From contig CAYZII010000004.1 of NCBI GenBank assembly GCA_964478415.1, positions 3,685-67,684 on the forward strand: 64,000 nucleotides of DNA. The letters are read 5' to 3'. The translations under genes were made by a program, and so were the position numbers. Of this stretch, positions 33,931 to 43,174 are shown piece after piece. Each line of letters begins with the position of its first letter. Position 1 is the first letter of the stretch. This stretch comes from Sulfuricystis sp964478415 (GTDB lineage: Bacteria > Pseudomonadota > Gammaproteobacteria > Burkholderiales > Rhodocyclaceae). Under the pieces are notes generated by a model, which had not been told where the DNA came from, did not search any database, and was given only the letters and a program-made list of their open reading frames with translations.

Positions 33931-34530
33931 TCAGCGCCGCATCACCTTTTCCGAAGGCGTCAGAGCGTCAATGAAGCCCTGCCGCGCAAAAATTCGCTCG
34001 GCATATTTGAGGATCGGCGCGGCTGACTTCGGCAAGTCGATGCTGTAATGTTCGAGCCGCCACAACAGCGGGGCGATCGCCACGTCGAGCATTGAGAAAT
34101 CGTCACCCAGCAGATATTTCTGCTTGGCGAACAAGGGCGCCAGCTCGACGAGACGGTCGCGGATGTGCGCACGCGCCTTGTCGGCCGACTTGAGATGTCG
34201 CTCGAGGGCATCGATGTGTTGGCCGAACAGTTCATGCTCCATCGTATGCAGTAGCTGACGCGCCTTGGCACGCGTCTGCGGATCCGGCGGCATCAACTGG
34301 GGATGCGGGAAACGTTCATCGATGTATTCGTTGATGATGTTCGCCTCGTAGAGCACGAGGTCGCGATCGACCAGTACCGGCACGCGGTTATAGGGATTGA
34401 TGACGGCGATGTCTTCCGGTTTGTTGAACAGATCGACGTCGATGACCTGGAAATCCATCTGCTTTTCATACAGGACGATGCGACAGCGATGACTATACGG
34501 GCAGGTAGTGCCCGAATACAGGTTCATCAT
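33931..34530 (-). CDS. sspA: Stringent starvation protein A
   Basis: A 199-residue glutathione-transferase-fold protein that binds RNA polymerase and alters transcription in stress. It starts MMNLYSGTTCPYSHRCRIVL, identical in pattern to other betaproteobacterial SspA; the frame open upstream is not conserved-looking. NKPEDIAVINPYNRVPVLVD and NIINEYIDERFPHPQLMP are also diagnostic. It lies between petC and sspB. Confidence 0.93.
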   Translation of the reverse strand: MMNLYSGTTCPYSHRCRIVLYEKQMDFQVIDVDLFNKPEDIAVINPYNRVPVLVDRDLVLYEANIINEYIDERFPHPQLMPPDPQTRAKARQLLHTMEHELFGQHIDALERHLKSADKARAHIRDRLVELAPLFAKQKYLLGDDFSMLDVAIAPLLWRLEHYSIDLPKSAAPILKYAERIFARQGFIDALTPSEKVMRR

Positions 34531-34623
34531 GGCACTTGTTCCCCATGAATAATCGGAATCACGTACCACACGTCGCACGGGTGGATTCATGTCTCGGTGT
34601 CCCATGGCAGGATAGTCGTTCGG

Positions 34624-35334
34624 TTAGTGCACGTCTTTCCAGTATTCGCGCTTCAGGGCGTACGTCAAGACGAACAGGATCGCCAGCGCGATCAACACGA
34701 CGACCCCCAGCTCCTTGCGGTAGTTCTGCACCGGTTCCCCCATGTAGTTCAGGAAACCGACCAGATCGGCGATCATCGCGTCGAAATCTTCAGGCTTCAT
34801 CAGACCTGGCTTGGCGAGCACCAGCTTGTGATCCGGCCCGAGCTCCTGCTCACCCTGCAACTCCCAAAACACATGGGGCATCGCAACATTCGGAAACACC
34901 ACGTTGTTCCAACCACTCGGGCGGCTGTCATCGCGGTAGAAGCTGCGCAGATAAGTGTACAGCCAGTCGGCTCCCGAACCGAACTCGGAAGCACGGGCGC
35001 GCGCGATCACCGTCAGATCGGGCGGCGCCGCCCCAAACCACTGCTTGGCCTCATCGCGGCGCATCGCGATCGTCATCAGCTCGCCCACCTTTTCCTGGGT
35101 GAAAAGCAGGTTGTCCTTGATCTGCTGCTCAGTAAGACCTATGTCACGCAACCGGTTGTAGCGCATGAAAGACGCCGCATGACAATTCAGGCAGTAATTG
35201 ACGAACACTTTTGCGCCGTTTTGCAGGGCTGCATAATCACGGCTACGGTCGGGCGCTTTGTCGAGGTGAAGTTCCCCACCGCTGGCAAAGGCAAGCAGTG
35301 GCACACAAAACCAGACGAAGAAAAGCTTTTTCAT
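34624..35334 (-). CDS. petC: Cytochrome c1 of the bc1 complex
   Basis: A 236-residue membrane-anchored c-type cytochrome passing electrons from the Rieske protein to soluble cytochrome c. Signal peptide 1-19, heme motif CLNCH at 48-52, Met ligand probably in NVAMPHVFW near 165, and a C-terminal anchor (VVVLIALAILFVLTYAL) before KREYWKDVH. It overlaps petB by one base. The order petA-petB-petC is standard. Confidence 0.95.
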   Translation of the reverse strand: MKKLFFVWFCVPLLAFASGGELHLDKAPDRSRDYAALQNGAKVFVNYCLNCHAASFMRYNRLRDIGLTEQQIKDNLLFTQEKVGELMTIAMRRDEAKQWFGAAPPDLTVIARARASEFGSGADWLYTYLRSFYRDDSRPSGWNNVVFPNVAMPHVFWELQGEQELGPDHKLVLAKPGLMKPEDFDAMIADLVGFLNYMGEPVQNYRKELGVVVLIALAILFVLTYALKREYWKDVH

Positions 35335-36632
35335 TATTTAGTCACCCTTTCCGGTTCGGGTTTGCATTTGTCCAGCGCAGTATAGATGGGCATCAACAGG
35401 AAGAATGCAAAGTACAGGATCGTGCAGATTTGCGCGACCAGCGTGCGTCCAGGCGTCGGCGGCAGCATACCCAGATAGCCGAGGATCACAAAGCTGATCG
35501 TAAAAACCGTCAATGCCACTTTGTAGAGCGGACCACGGTAGCGGATCGACTTCACCGGGCTGCGATCCAGCCACGGCAGGAAGAAGAATGCCGCAACCCC
35601 CAAGCCCATGAAGATTACGCCCCAGAGCTTGGCATCGATCCAGAAGAAATTGACTGTATTCGCCCGCAGGATCGAATAGAAAGGCCCGAAATACCACACC
35701 GGCGCAATGTGGGGAGGCGTGACGAGCGGGTCGGCAGGATAGAAATTGTTGGCTTCCAGGAAATAGCCGCCGCCCTCCGGCATGAAGAACACCACGACCG
35801 AGAACACGATCAGGAAGCCCACGACACCAACGATGTCCTTCACCGTGTAATAGGGATGGAAAGGGATGCCATCCAGTGGCACACCGTTGGCGTCCTTCTT
35901 CTTCTTGATCTCGATGCCATCCGGATTGTTGGAGCCGACTTCGTGCAGTGCGATCAGATGCACCGCCACCAGCGCAGGGAGGATCAACACGGGCAGCAAA
36001 TAATGCAGCGAGAACAGGCGGTTCAACGTGGCATCGCCGACCACGTAGTCGCCACGCAACCAGACGCCGAGATCATTGCCGATCAAAGGGATCGCCGTAA
36101 ACAGGTTCAGGATCACCTGCGCACCCCAATAAGACATCTGCCCCCAAGGTAGCAGATAGCCCATAAAAGCGGTGGCCATCAGCACCAGAAAGATCAGTAC
36201 GCCGACGATCCAGACCAGCTCGCGCGGATTGCGGTAGGAGCCATAGAGCAGGCCGCGGAACATGTGCAAATAAACGACAATGAAAAACGCTGATGCACCG
36301 GTGGAATGCATGTAGCGAATCAACCAGCCCCACGGTACGTCACGCATGATGTATTCGACGCTGGCGAAGGCCACCGGGACACCCGAGGCGTTCAGCGATG
36401 CATCGGGTTTGTAGTGCATGACCAGGAATACACCGGTGAGAATCTGTATTACCAGCACCAGCAAGGCCAGCGAACCGAAGAAGTACCAGAAATTGAAATT
36501 CTTCGGGGCATAGTATTTGGCCAGATGGTCGTTCCACAACGCCATCAAAGGGAAACGCGCATCGACCCATTCCAGCAAGTTGCCAACTGTCGTACCGTCG
36601 GACTTGTATTTCTCGGCTTTGGCGCCAGCCAT
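35334..36632 (-). CDS. petB: Cytochrome b of the bc1 complex
   Basis: A 432-residue integral membrane protein with about nine helices carrying both b hemes and the quinol sites. Visible marks are RYMHSTGASAFFIVVYLHMF (heme His), GSYRNPRELVWIVGV, GYLLPWGQMSYWG and the Qo-site PEGGGYFLEANNF (PEGG variant of PEWY), with WYFGPFYSILR. A C-terminal extra helix is present. It lies 3 bases after petA. Confidence 0.95.
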   Translation of the reverse strand: MAGAKAEKYKSDGTTVGNLLEWVDARFPLMALWNDHLAKYYAPKNFNFWYFFGSLALLVLVIQILTGVFLVMHYKPDASLNASGVPVAFASVEYIMRDVPWGWLIRYMHSTGASAFFIVVYLHMFRGLLYGSYRNPRELVWIVGVLIFLVLMATAFMGYLLPWGQMSYWGAQVILNLFTAIPLIGNDLGVWLRGDYVVGDATLNRLFSLHYLLPVLILPALVAVHLIALHEVGSNNPDGIEIKKKKDANGVPLDGIPFHPYYTVKDIVGVVGFLIVFSVVVFFMPEGGGYFLEANNFYPADPLVTPPHIAPVWYFGPFYSILRANTVNFFWIDAKLWGVIFMGLGVAAFFFLPWLDRSPVKSIRYRGPLYKVALTVFTISFVILGYLGMLPPTPGRTLVAQICTILYFAFFLLMPIYTALDKCKPEPERVTK

Positions 36633-36635
36633 GAC

Positions 36636-37232
36636 TTAAGCTCCCTTCTTGTCTTCGCCAATCAGAATCTTGGCGTCGGACAGGTAGTAGTGTGGCGGAA
36701 TTTCGAGATTGTCGGGCGCCGGCTTGTTCTTGAACACCCGGCCGGCCAGATCGAAAGTCGAGCCGTGACAGGGACAGAGAAAGCCGCCTGGCCAGTCGTC
36801 ACCGAGACCCGATTCGGTGCCTGTCTTGAACTTCTCTGTCGGCGAGCAGCCCAGATGGGTACAAATACCGATCGCGACCAGGTATTCCGGCTTGATCGAA
36901 CGGAACTCGTTCTTCGCGTAATCCGGCTGCTGACGACGCTCCGATTTCGGATCCGCCAGCTTGTCGTCGTGCTTCGTCAGAGTGTCGAGCATTTCCTTGG
37001 TGCGATGGATGATCCACACCGGCTTGCCGCGCCATTCGACGGTCATCATCTCACCAGGCTGAAGCTTGCTGATGTCGACTTCCACCGGGGCACCGGCGGA
37101 TTTGGCGCGCTCCGAGGGTGCCAGGGAACCGACGAAGGGCACGACCGCAGCCACACCCGCCACGCCGCCGGCCACCGAGGTGGCAACCAGCAGGCGGCGC
37201 CGGCCACAATCCACTTTGTCGTCACAACTCAT
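36636..37232 (-). CDS. petA: Rieske iron-sulfur protein of the bc1 complex
   Basis: A 198-residue protein with a twin-arginine-type N-terminus (CGRRRLLVATSVAGGVAGV) that stays as a membrane anchor. The 2Fe-2S ligands are in CTHLGC and CPCHGS, with a loop enlarged by KFKTGTESGLGDDWPGG, typical of proteobacterial forms. AGGAAG lies about 7 bases before the ATG. First gene of petABC. Confidence 0.95.
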   Translation of the reverse strand: MSCDDKVDCGRRRLLVATSVAGGVAGVAAVVPFVGSLAPSERAKSAGAPVEVDISKLQPGEMMTVEWRGKPVWIIHRTKEMLDTLTKHDDKLADPKSERRQQPDYAKNEFRSIKPEYLVAIGICTHLGCSPTEKFKTGTESGLGDDWPGGFLCPCHGSTFDLAGRVFKNKPAPDNLEIPPHYYLSDAKILIGEDKKGA

Positions 37233-37266
37233 GGTAGCTTCCTATCATTTAGGTCAAATACGGAAA

Positions 37267-37296
37267 TTTTTAAATTCTACCCAACACAGCTGACAA
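37267..37296 (-). promoter_or_regulatory. Possible promoter of petABC
   Basis: On the minus strand TTGTCA, 17 bases, TTAAAA precede the petA ribosome-binding site. An overlapping TAGAAT is an alternative -10. The region is AT-rich compared with its flanks, but the match is modest. Confidence 0.35.
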
Positions 37297-37375
37297 TTCA
37301 TAGCCCTGCTGAACGCTGCCGTCCGTTTCAAATCGGCGCTTGACACGGTCGGGGCCCGTCTCGACCGACAATCTC

Positions 37376-37969
37376 TCAGTACTCACGTCGATCGAGCAAG
37401 GCTTGGGCGACACTCGCTGCGTCGGCATACTCGATCTCGCTGCCCGGTGGCAAGCCACGCGCCAGACGGCTGACCCTGATCCCGCGCGCATGGAGCATCT
37501 CGGCGAGATAATGGGCGGTTACCTCGCCTTCCTGAGTCAGATTGGTGGCGAGGATCACTTCCTTCACCACGCCATCATTGACCCGCGCCAGGAGCCGATC
37601 GAAGGACAATTCCCGAGGGCCGATGCCCTCGAGAGGTGACAGCCGCCCCATCAGCACGTAATACAAGCCTCGGTAAGCCTGGGTCTGCTCCACGACATTG
37701 ACGTCGGCCGGCATCTCGACGACACAGAGCTGGGTCGGATCGCGTTGCGGCGACAGACAGCGCTCACAAATCTCGGCCTCGGTGAAATTGTTGCACCGCG
37801 CGCAAGGATGCAGGGTTTGCAGGGCGCGCGTCAGCGCCGCCGCAAGCCGTTCGGCGCCTCGGCGCTCGTGCTGCAGCAGGTGATAGGCCATGCGCTGGGC
37901 GGATTTCGGCCCCACGCCCGGCAGACAGCGCAACGCGGCGACCAGCTCGTCCAGAGAAGATGCGCCCAT
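37376..37969 (-). CDS. recR: Recombination protein RecR
   Basis: A 197-residue partner of RecO and RecF in loading RecA at gaps. It has the helix-hairpin-helix LRCLPGVGPKSAQRMAYHLL near 10-35, the four-Cys zinc finger CARCNNFTEAEICERC (about 57-72) and the Toprim domain starting LCVVEMPADVNVVEQ. It starts 12 bases from the DUF2863 gene on the same strand. No dnaX is adjacent here, unlike in E. coli. Confidence 0.94.
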   Translation of the reverse strand: MGASSLDELVAALRCLPGVGPKSAQRMAYHLLQHERRGAERLAAALTRALQTLHPCARCNNFTEAEICERCLSPQRDPTQLCVVEMPADVNVVEQTQAYRGLYYVLMGRLSPLEGIGPRELSFDRLLARVNDGVVKEVILATNLTQEGEVTAHYLAEMLHARGIRVSRLARGLPPGSEIEYADAASVAQALLDRREY

Positions 37970-37981
37970 GAAGGGATGAGC

Positions 37982-39163
37982 TCAATGCAAATGCCGCGGC
38001 ATCGCTTCCGTTTCCTGCTCCGGAAGCTCGGCGTGCACTGGTTCGCCTTCGGGATTCGGATACAGGGGGGCCCCGCAGTCGTCGCAATATTCGAGCGGAA
38101 AACGATGATCGAGCACGAGGACATCGCGCACGCCGGCCTCGCGTAGCTCTGTCTCGATCTGCCCGGGCAGGTCGGCGGCTTCCTCTTCGTGCTCTAGCAA
38201 CGGCCAGACCACGCCATGGATCACGTCGCTCGCCTCCCCAAGGGTGAAACCGATGCGATATTCCTCGAGCTGGCGATCGTAATACGGTGCAATCACGGCG
38301 CGCAGATGTGTAGCCGGTACGTTCAGCGTCGTTTGCAGGAAGGCCACCGCCGCCCGCAGCGAATAGGGGCGCGAAGCGCGATCGGCCTCGCGGATCGCGG
38401 CATGGAAGGACTGGGGCAGCAAGGGTTCACTGGCACAGGCGGGCAGCAACGCCCGCAACGCCTCGCCTCCCTGCAAGCGCCATTGTTTGTACGCCTCGCT
38501 GCGATTGCCGTCTTCTTCCTGCCAACGGAACAGCGCTGCGCCACTGGGAGCACAGACGACACCGATCAGATAGCGTGTATCGGAAAGAAATTTCATCGTC
38601 TCCGGCAGTTGTGCGGGATCGAGCTTCGTGTCACGTCCATGCAGCGCGGCCTTGGCGAGCTTTTCCCGCAGCATGGCCGTCTCACAATAGCTTTGCGGCA
38701 ATTGATCGGGACTGAAAAGGAAATTGGCCAGACCGAGGCGCACGTCGGCAGCGAACACATGGGCCTGCAACTGCACCCGCAACGTGGCGAGCGCCTCGGG
38801 ATGGATCGTCCCAGCAGGGATGGCATAACGCGACCAGGCGAGCACCGGCGCGGCGAAGAGCAAGACATCCTGCCCTCCGCCACTGCCGGCCAACGGATGG
38901 TGATGCGATTCGGCGCAGCTTTCCACCAGATCGGCGAGTTCGTCATAGGCACGTCCCCCGCTGCCATAGAGGTGATCGAGCGCGGCATTCAGCGCGGCTT
39001 CATCCTGATTACGCAACAGGCGATCGATGATACCGGCCAGGCGCTGCTCCCAGAACGCATCCTCGAGACGGCTGCCCGACAGGCTCAATTGTGTGGCGCC
39101 GTGGATCAGCGCTTCGGTATCCGGGGTCTGTTTGGTACGGCGGGCAAAACGGGAACGTTTCAT
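37982..39163 (-). CDS. DUF2863 family protein
   Basis: A 393-residue protein of a family found mainly in Betaproteobacteria, without known function. The start is taken at 39163 (MKRSRFARRTKQTPDTEALIH), the family N-terminus; an ATG nine codons upstream is possible. The body is mixed alpha/beta with no signal peptide or membrane segments. The C-terminal CDDCGAPLYPNPEGE may hold a metal through the CxxC pair. It reads towards recR. Confidence 0.75.
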   Translation of the reverse strand: MKRSRFARRTKQTPDTEALIHGATQLSLSGSRLEDAFWEQRLAGIIDRLLRNQDEAALNAALDHLYGSGGRAYDELADLVESCAESHHHPLAGSGGGQDVLLFAAPVLAWSRYAIPAGTIHPEALATLRVQLQAHVFAADVRLGLANFLFSPDQLPQSYCETAMLREKLAKAALHGRDTKLDPAQLPETMKFLSDTRYLIGVVCAPSGAALFRWQEEDGNRSEAYKQWRLQGGEALRALLPACASEPLLPQSFHAAIREADRASRPYSLRAAVAFLQTTLNVPATHLRAVIAPYYDRQLEEYRIGFTLGEASDVIHGVVWPLLEHEEEAADLPGQIETELREAGVRDVLVLDHRFPLEYCDDCGAPLYPNPEGEPVHAELPEQETEAMPRHLH

Positions 39164-39228
39164 GGCAATGTGCGCGACGGATGGCGGCAACGGCTAAGAT
39201 AAAAATTTTAACAGTTCGACCGACGCGA

Positions 39229-39254
39229 AAAGTCGGCGCTGGCGAAACGGCACC
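39229..39254 (+). repeat. Dispersed 26-bp repeat, DUF2863-metZ gap
   Basis: Full match: AAAG, core TCGGCGCTGGCG, AA, ACGGCACC. It is intergenic, 17 bases past the metZ stop. Confidence 0.85.
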
Positions 39255-39271
39255 TCGGGCTGCCAATACCG

Positions 39272-40456
39272 CTATCCGGAGGCATTCAGCCCGCGCAGCA
39301 GGTCCTCTTCGATGTCGTCGACGGCCTCGAGGCCAACGGCGATGCGCACCAGGCCCTCGGTGATGCCGGCCGCAGCGCGCTGCTCAGGGGCGATGCGACC
39401 ATGCGTGGTCGTCGCCGGATGGGTGATGGTCGTTTTCACGTCACCGAGATTCGCGGTGATCGAGAGGAGCCGGCAATGATCGATGACGCGCCAGGCGGCG
39501 TCCCGACCACCCTCGACTTCGAAGGACAGGATCGCACCCCCCGCCCGCTGTTGGCGCCTGGCGAGTGCACACTGCGGATGCGAATCGAGCCAGGGATAGA
39601 AAACGCGTCTGATCGCCGGGTGCGCCTCGAGCCGTCGGGCCAGCTCCAGTGCGTTGGCCGATTGCGCTTCGACGCGCAGTTTCAGCGTCTCCAGCCCTTT
39701 CAGGATCACCCAGGCATTGAATGGCGAAAGCGACGGCCCGGCGGTGCGCATGAATTTGAAGATCTCCTCGATCAGCTTTTTCGGGCCGCAGACGGCCCCG
39801 CCGAGCACCCTGCCCTGACCGTCGAGGTGCTTGGTCGCGGAATGGATCACCAGATCGGCGCCGAAATCGAGCGGCCGCTGCAGGGCCGGAGTACAGAAGC
39901 AATTGTCGACGGCCAGTAGTGCGCCCGCCTCATGGCACAGGTGTGCCAGAGAGGCGATGTCATGCACTTCGGTGAGCGGATTCGACGGCGTTTCGATGAA
40001 CACGAGCTTGGTATTCGGCTGCAGCGCCTGGCGGAAATCTTCCGCATTGCAGCCGGCCACGAAGGTGGTCGTGACGCCGAATTTCGGCAGGATGGTGCCG
40101 AACAGCGTCTGGCTGGCGCCGAAGATGCCACGCGCGGCGACGATGTGGTCACCGCTTTGCAACAGTGCCATCGCCGTGGCAAGGATCGCCGCCATGCCGC
40201 TGGCCGTCGCGATGCAGGCTTCCGCCCCTTCCAGCGCTGCGAGACGTTCCTGGAGGATCGTCACGGTGGGATTGGTGAAACGCGAATAGAGGTAACCCTC
40301 CCGTTCGCCGGCAAACAGCGCCGCCGCCTCGGCCGCGCTGGAGAAGACGAAACTCGAGGTGAGAAACAGGGCCTCAGAATGCTCGCCGTACTGGCTGCGT
40401 TCCAGGCCGGTGCGGATCGCCAGGGTCTCGAAACGGTAACGGCTGGCAGAGCTCAT
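39272..40456 (-). CDS. metZ: O-succinylhomoserine sulfhydrylase
   Basis: A 394-residue PLP enzyme of the Cys/Met metabolism family that makes homocysteine directly from O-succinylhomoserine and sulfide. The PLP lysine is in LVIHSATKHLDGQGRVLGG near 205, and EGYLYSRFTNPTV and ETPSNPLTEVHD are typical. The purF-metZ adjacency (4-base overlap) is conserved in beta- and gammaproteobacteria and supports MetZ over MetB. Confidence 0.9.
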   Translation of the reverse strand: MSSASRYRFETLAIRTGLERSQYGEHSEALFLTSSFVFSSAAEAAALFAGEREGYLYSRFTNPTVTILQERLAALEGAEACIATASGMAAILATAMALLQSGDHIVAARGIFGASQTLFGTILPKFGVTTTFVAGCNAEDFRQALQPNTKLVFIETPSNPLTEVHDIASLAHLCHEAGALLAVDNCFCTPALQRPLDFGADLVIHSATKHLDGQGRVLGGAVCGPKKLIEEIFKFMRTAGPSLSPFNAWVILKGLETLKLRVEAQSANALELARRLEAHPAIRRVFYPWLDSHPQCALARRQQRAGGAILSFEVEGGRDAAWRVIDHCRLLSITANLGDVKTTITHPATTTHGRIAPEQRAAAGITEGLVRIAVGLEAVDDIEEDLLRGLNASG

Positions 40457-41970
40457 TCGCTGGCAGGGGAAACGAGATTGAGGTCGAGTTGACTGCCACC
40501 CTTGTCGCGCACCGGCTGGGCACGCGCCGCCTCGATGCTGTCCAGATACTCGGCGCTGACATCGCCGGTGATGTAGTGACCGTCGAAGCAGGAGCAGTCG
40601 AATTGCGTCAGCGCCGGATTCAGCGAGCGCACCGCCTCGCGCAAGGCATCGAGATCCTGGTAGATCAGCGCATCGGCGCCGATTTCCAGGCGAATCTCTT
40701 CGTCATTGCGATAGGCGGCGATCAGTTCGGCGCGCGTCGGCATGTCGATGCCATAGACATTGGCGAAGCGCACCGGCGGGCTGGCCGAGGCGAAATAGAC
40801 TTTTTTCGCGCCCGCCTCGCGTGCCATGTTGATGATCTCGCGGCTCGTCGTGCCACGCACGATCGAGTCGTCGACCAGCAGCACGTTCTTGCCGCGGAAT
40901 TCCGAAGCGATGGCATTGAGCTTCTGGCGTACCGATTTCTTGCGCGTCGCCTGACCAGGCATGATGAAGGTGCGGCCGATGTAGCGGTTCTTGACGAAAC
41001 CTTCGCGATACGGCACGTTGAGGCGCGTCGCCAACTCGAGCGCTGCGGGACGGCTCGAATCGGGGATCGGGATCACCGTGTCGATCGCCAGGTGCGGCAT
41101 CGTGTGGCGAATCTTCTCAGCCAGCGCCACTCCCATGTTGACGCGTGCGGCATACACCGACACGCCATCGATCAGCGAATCCGGACGGGCCAGATAGACA
41201 TATTCGAACATGCAGGGCGCATGGAGAGTCTTCTCTGCGCACTGGCGGCTGAGGAAACGTCCGTGCGTGTCGATCAGCACCGCCTCGCCGGGTTCGACAT
41301 CGCGCAGGAATTTGAAGCCGAGGGTGTCGATCGCGACGCTCTCGGAAGCGACCAGATATTCCGTGCCCTGGGGCGTTTCGTTCTTGCCGATCACCAGCGG
41401 ACGAATGCCGTAGGGGTCGCGAAACGCCAGCAAGCCATAACCGGCAATCATCGCCACGACCGCATAGGCACCGCGCACACGCTTGTGGGTGCCGGCGACT
41501 GCCTTGAAGATCGTCTCGGCATCGACCTGATACCTGGTGGTTGCCGCCTGCAGTTCGTGCGCGAGCACGTTGAGCAGCACTTCGGAATCCGAATTGGTGT
41601 TGATGTGGCGCAGATCCTGCAGGAACATGTCGCGCTTGAGCAGCTCGGCGTTGGTGAGATTGCCGTTGTGCGCGAGCATCAGGCCGAAGGGTGAATTGAC
41701 ATAGAACGGCTGCGCCTCGGCGGCGTTGTAGGCCGAACCCGCCGTCGGATAGCGGCAGTGGGCAATGCCCCAATTGCCGATCAGATCCCGCATGTTGCGC
41801 GTGCGGAACACGTCGCGCACCAGACCGGGCCCTTTGTGCATGTGGAAGCGTCCACCTTCCGCGGTGGCGATACCGGCCGCATCCTGCCCACGGTGTTGCA
41901 ACACCTGCAGACCGTCATACAGCAACTGATTCACTGGCGTGGTGGCTACGACACCGAGAATGCCGCACAT
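40453..41970 (-). CDS. purF: Amidophosphoribosyltransferase
   Basis: First committed step of purine synthesis, PRPP plus glutamine to phosphoribosylamine. The 505-residue enzyme starts MCGILGVV, Cys2 being the glutaminase nucleophile; the PRPP-binding loop is VLLVDDSIVRGTTSRE near 365. Length matches the family (505 in E. coli). It sits between cvpA and metZ as usual. Confidence 0.96.
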   Translation of the reverse strand: MCGILGVVATTPVNQLLYDGLQVLQHRGQDAAGIATAEGGRFHMHKGPGLVRDVFRTRNMRDLIGNWGIAHCRYPTAGSAYNAAEAQPFYVNSPFGLMLAHNGNLTNAELLKRDMFLQDLRHINTNSDSEVLLNVLAHELQAATTRYQVDAETIFKAVAGTHKRVRGAYAVVAMIAGYGLLAFRDPYGIRPLVIGKNETPQGTEYLVASESVAIDTLGFKFLRDVEPGEAVLIDTHGRFLSRQCAEKTLHAPCMFEYVYLARPDSLIDGVSVYAARVNMGVALAEKIRHTMPHLAIDTVIPIPDSSRPAALELATRLNVPYREGFVKNRYIGRTFIMPGQATRKKSVRQKLNAIASEFRGKNVLLVDDSIVRGTTSREIINMAREAGAKKVYFASASPPVRFANVYGIDMPTRAELIAAYRNDEEIRLEIGADALIYQDLDALREAVRSLNPALTQFDCSCFDGHYITGDVSAEYLDSIEAARAQPVRDKGGSQLDLNLVSPASE

Positions 41971-41979
41971 CGTTTCAGC

Positions 41980-42471
41980 CTATCGATACTGAAGCCGTTT
42001 CGCAAGTTCTGCTGGCAACCATGGTTTGAAAGCCAGCACCGCCGTTTCCAAAGGCGCAGAGAATAATGCCTGCTGCCACCACGCCTGTCTGGGCAGTGGC
42101 GTCAGACCCGCCAGCAAGACCATTACCAGCAACACGGCAAAACCGCGCAAGATGCCGAATAGGGCACCTAGCATACGATCCAGTGGGCGCAGCCCGGTAG
42201 CCTTGAGCAGCAAACCGACCAACCAGCGCAACACAGCGAACCCGATCAGCACCGTGACGAAGACGATCACGAAGCCTGCCAACGGACGCCACAACGGCTC
42301 GGCATGCTCCGCGAGCAGGTATTCTCCCACTGGCTGGGCCCAAAGCCGCGCGGCAAAAAACGCTGCCACCCAGGCCAATAACGCGAGAATCTCGCTGATG
42401 ACGCCGCGCACCACCCCGACCAGAAGGGAGATGGTCATCACTGTCAGCGTGAAATAGTCGAACAATGTCAT
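41980..42471 (-). CDS. cvpA: CvpA family membrane protein
   Basis: A 163-residue inner-membrane protein with four hydrophobic helices, starting MTLFDYFTLTVMTISLLVGV. The family (colicin V production) has a role in envelope stress tolerance. GVISEILALLAWVAAFFAAR is the conserved second helix. It is 9 bases upstream of purF, the conserved position. Confidence 0.9.
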   Translation of the reverse strand: MTLFDYFTLTVMTISLLVGVVRGVISEILALLAWVAAFFAARLWAQPVGEYLLAEHAEPLWRPLAGFVIVFVTVLIGFAVLRWLVGLLLKATGLRPLDRMLGALFGILRGFAVLLVMVLLAGLTPLPRQAWWQQALFSAPLETAVLAFKPWLPAELAKRLQYR

Positions 42472-42486
42472 CTGCGAATCGGGTAC

Positions 42487-43173
42487 TCATGACTTCCTGG
42501 CCACCGAACCATCGACACCGATGATCTTGATGCGCGCCTGCGCCTTCTCGGCAGCCTCCCGGGTGGGGAACGGCCCGGCACGCACGCGGGTACGCGGGCC
42601 GTTGGGCGTGTCGACCTTCTCGGTATATGTTGGCAAACCCAGTTCTTTGAGCTTCGCCAGCAGTCTTTTCACGCGCCCCTCTTCGGCATAAGCGCCCAAC
42701 TGCACCTCCCAGGAATCTGCGCCCGCAGAACGTGTATTCTCGCCCTTGGTTTCGCTCCTGGCTTGTGCCTTGGGCTCGGCTGGGGACTTGGCGGGCGGTC
42801 GTGCCTCGCCGCCTGCCACGGGAGCTGGCGAAATTGGCGAGCCAGCGGCCGCCTTGCCAAGATCCGGCTGCATCTCGTTGCTCACCTGCGACGCCTTGGG
42901 CTCCGCCTTGGCGATCGGTTTGGCGTCCATCCTGGCCACGGGCTTTTCCAAGCCGTCCGCTTTAAGGTCGGCACCTTCGTCCGGACTCGGAATGCGCACC
43001 TGGATGTCCTTGAGGGGCGGCGCCGGCTCGTGATCCATCACCATCGGCAGAACGATCGCGGCAAGCAACGCCACGGCGACCGCACCGATCAGGCGCCGCC
43101 GGGCGCGTTTCTTGAGCAGCGTGAGCTCGTCCGTCTGCGCGTCCCCGTTTGCCTGCTTGTTTTCCAACGTCAT
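42487..43173 (-). CDS. dedD: SPOR-domain cell-division protein, DedD-like
   Basis: A 228-residue bitopic protein: cytoplasmic N-terminus, one membrane helix (about 30-48, LIGAVAVALLAAIVLPMVM), a Pro/Ala/Lys-rich periplasmic linker and a C-terminal SPOR domain (about 150-225, SWEVQLGAYAEEGRVKRLL) that binds denuded glycan at the septum. The start at 43173 (MTLENKQANG) lies one base after the folC stop, consistent with coupling. Confidence 0.85.
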   Translation of the reverse strand: MTLENKQANGDAQTDELTLLKKRARRRLIGAVAVALLAAIVLPMVMDHEPAPPLKDIQVRIPSPDEGADLKADGLEKPVARMDAKPIAKAEPKASQVSNEMQPDLGKAAAGSPISPAPVAGGEARPPAKSPAEPKAQARSETKGENTRSAGADSWEVQLGAYAEEGRVKRLLAKLKELGLPTYTEKVDTPNGPRTRVRAGPFPTREAAEKAQARIKIIGVDGSVARKS

Positions 43174-43174
43174 A

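Noticed and set aside
37329..37350. Repeat-like sequence between petA and recR (AAATCGGCGCTTGACACGG)
   Set aside because: Needs a deletion of three or four bases; kept only as a possible decayed copy and not listed as a feature.
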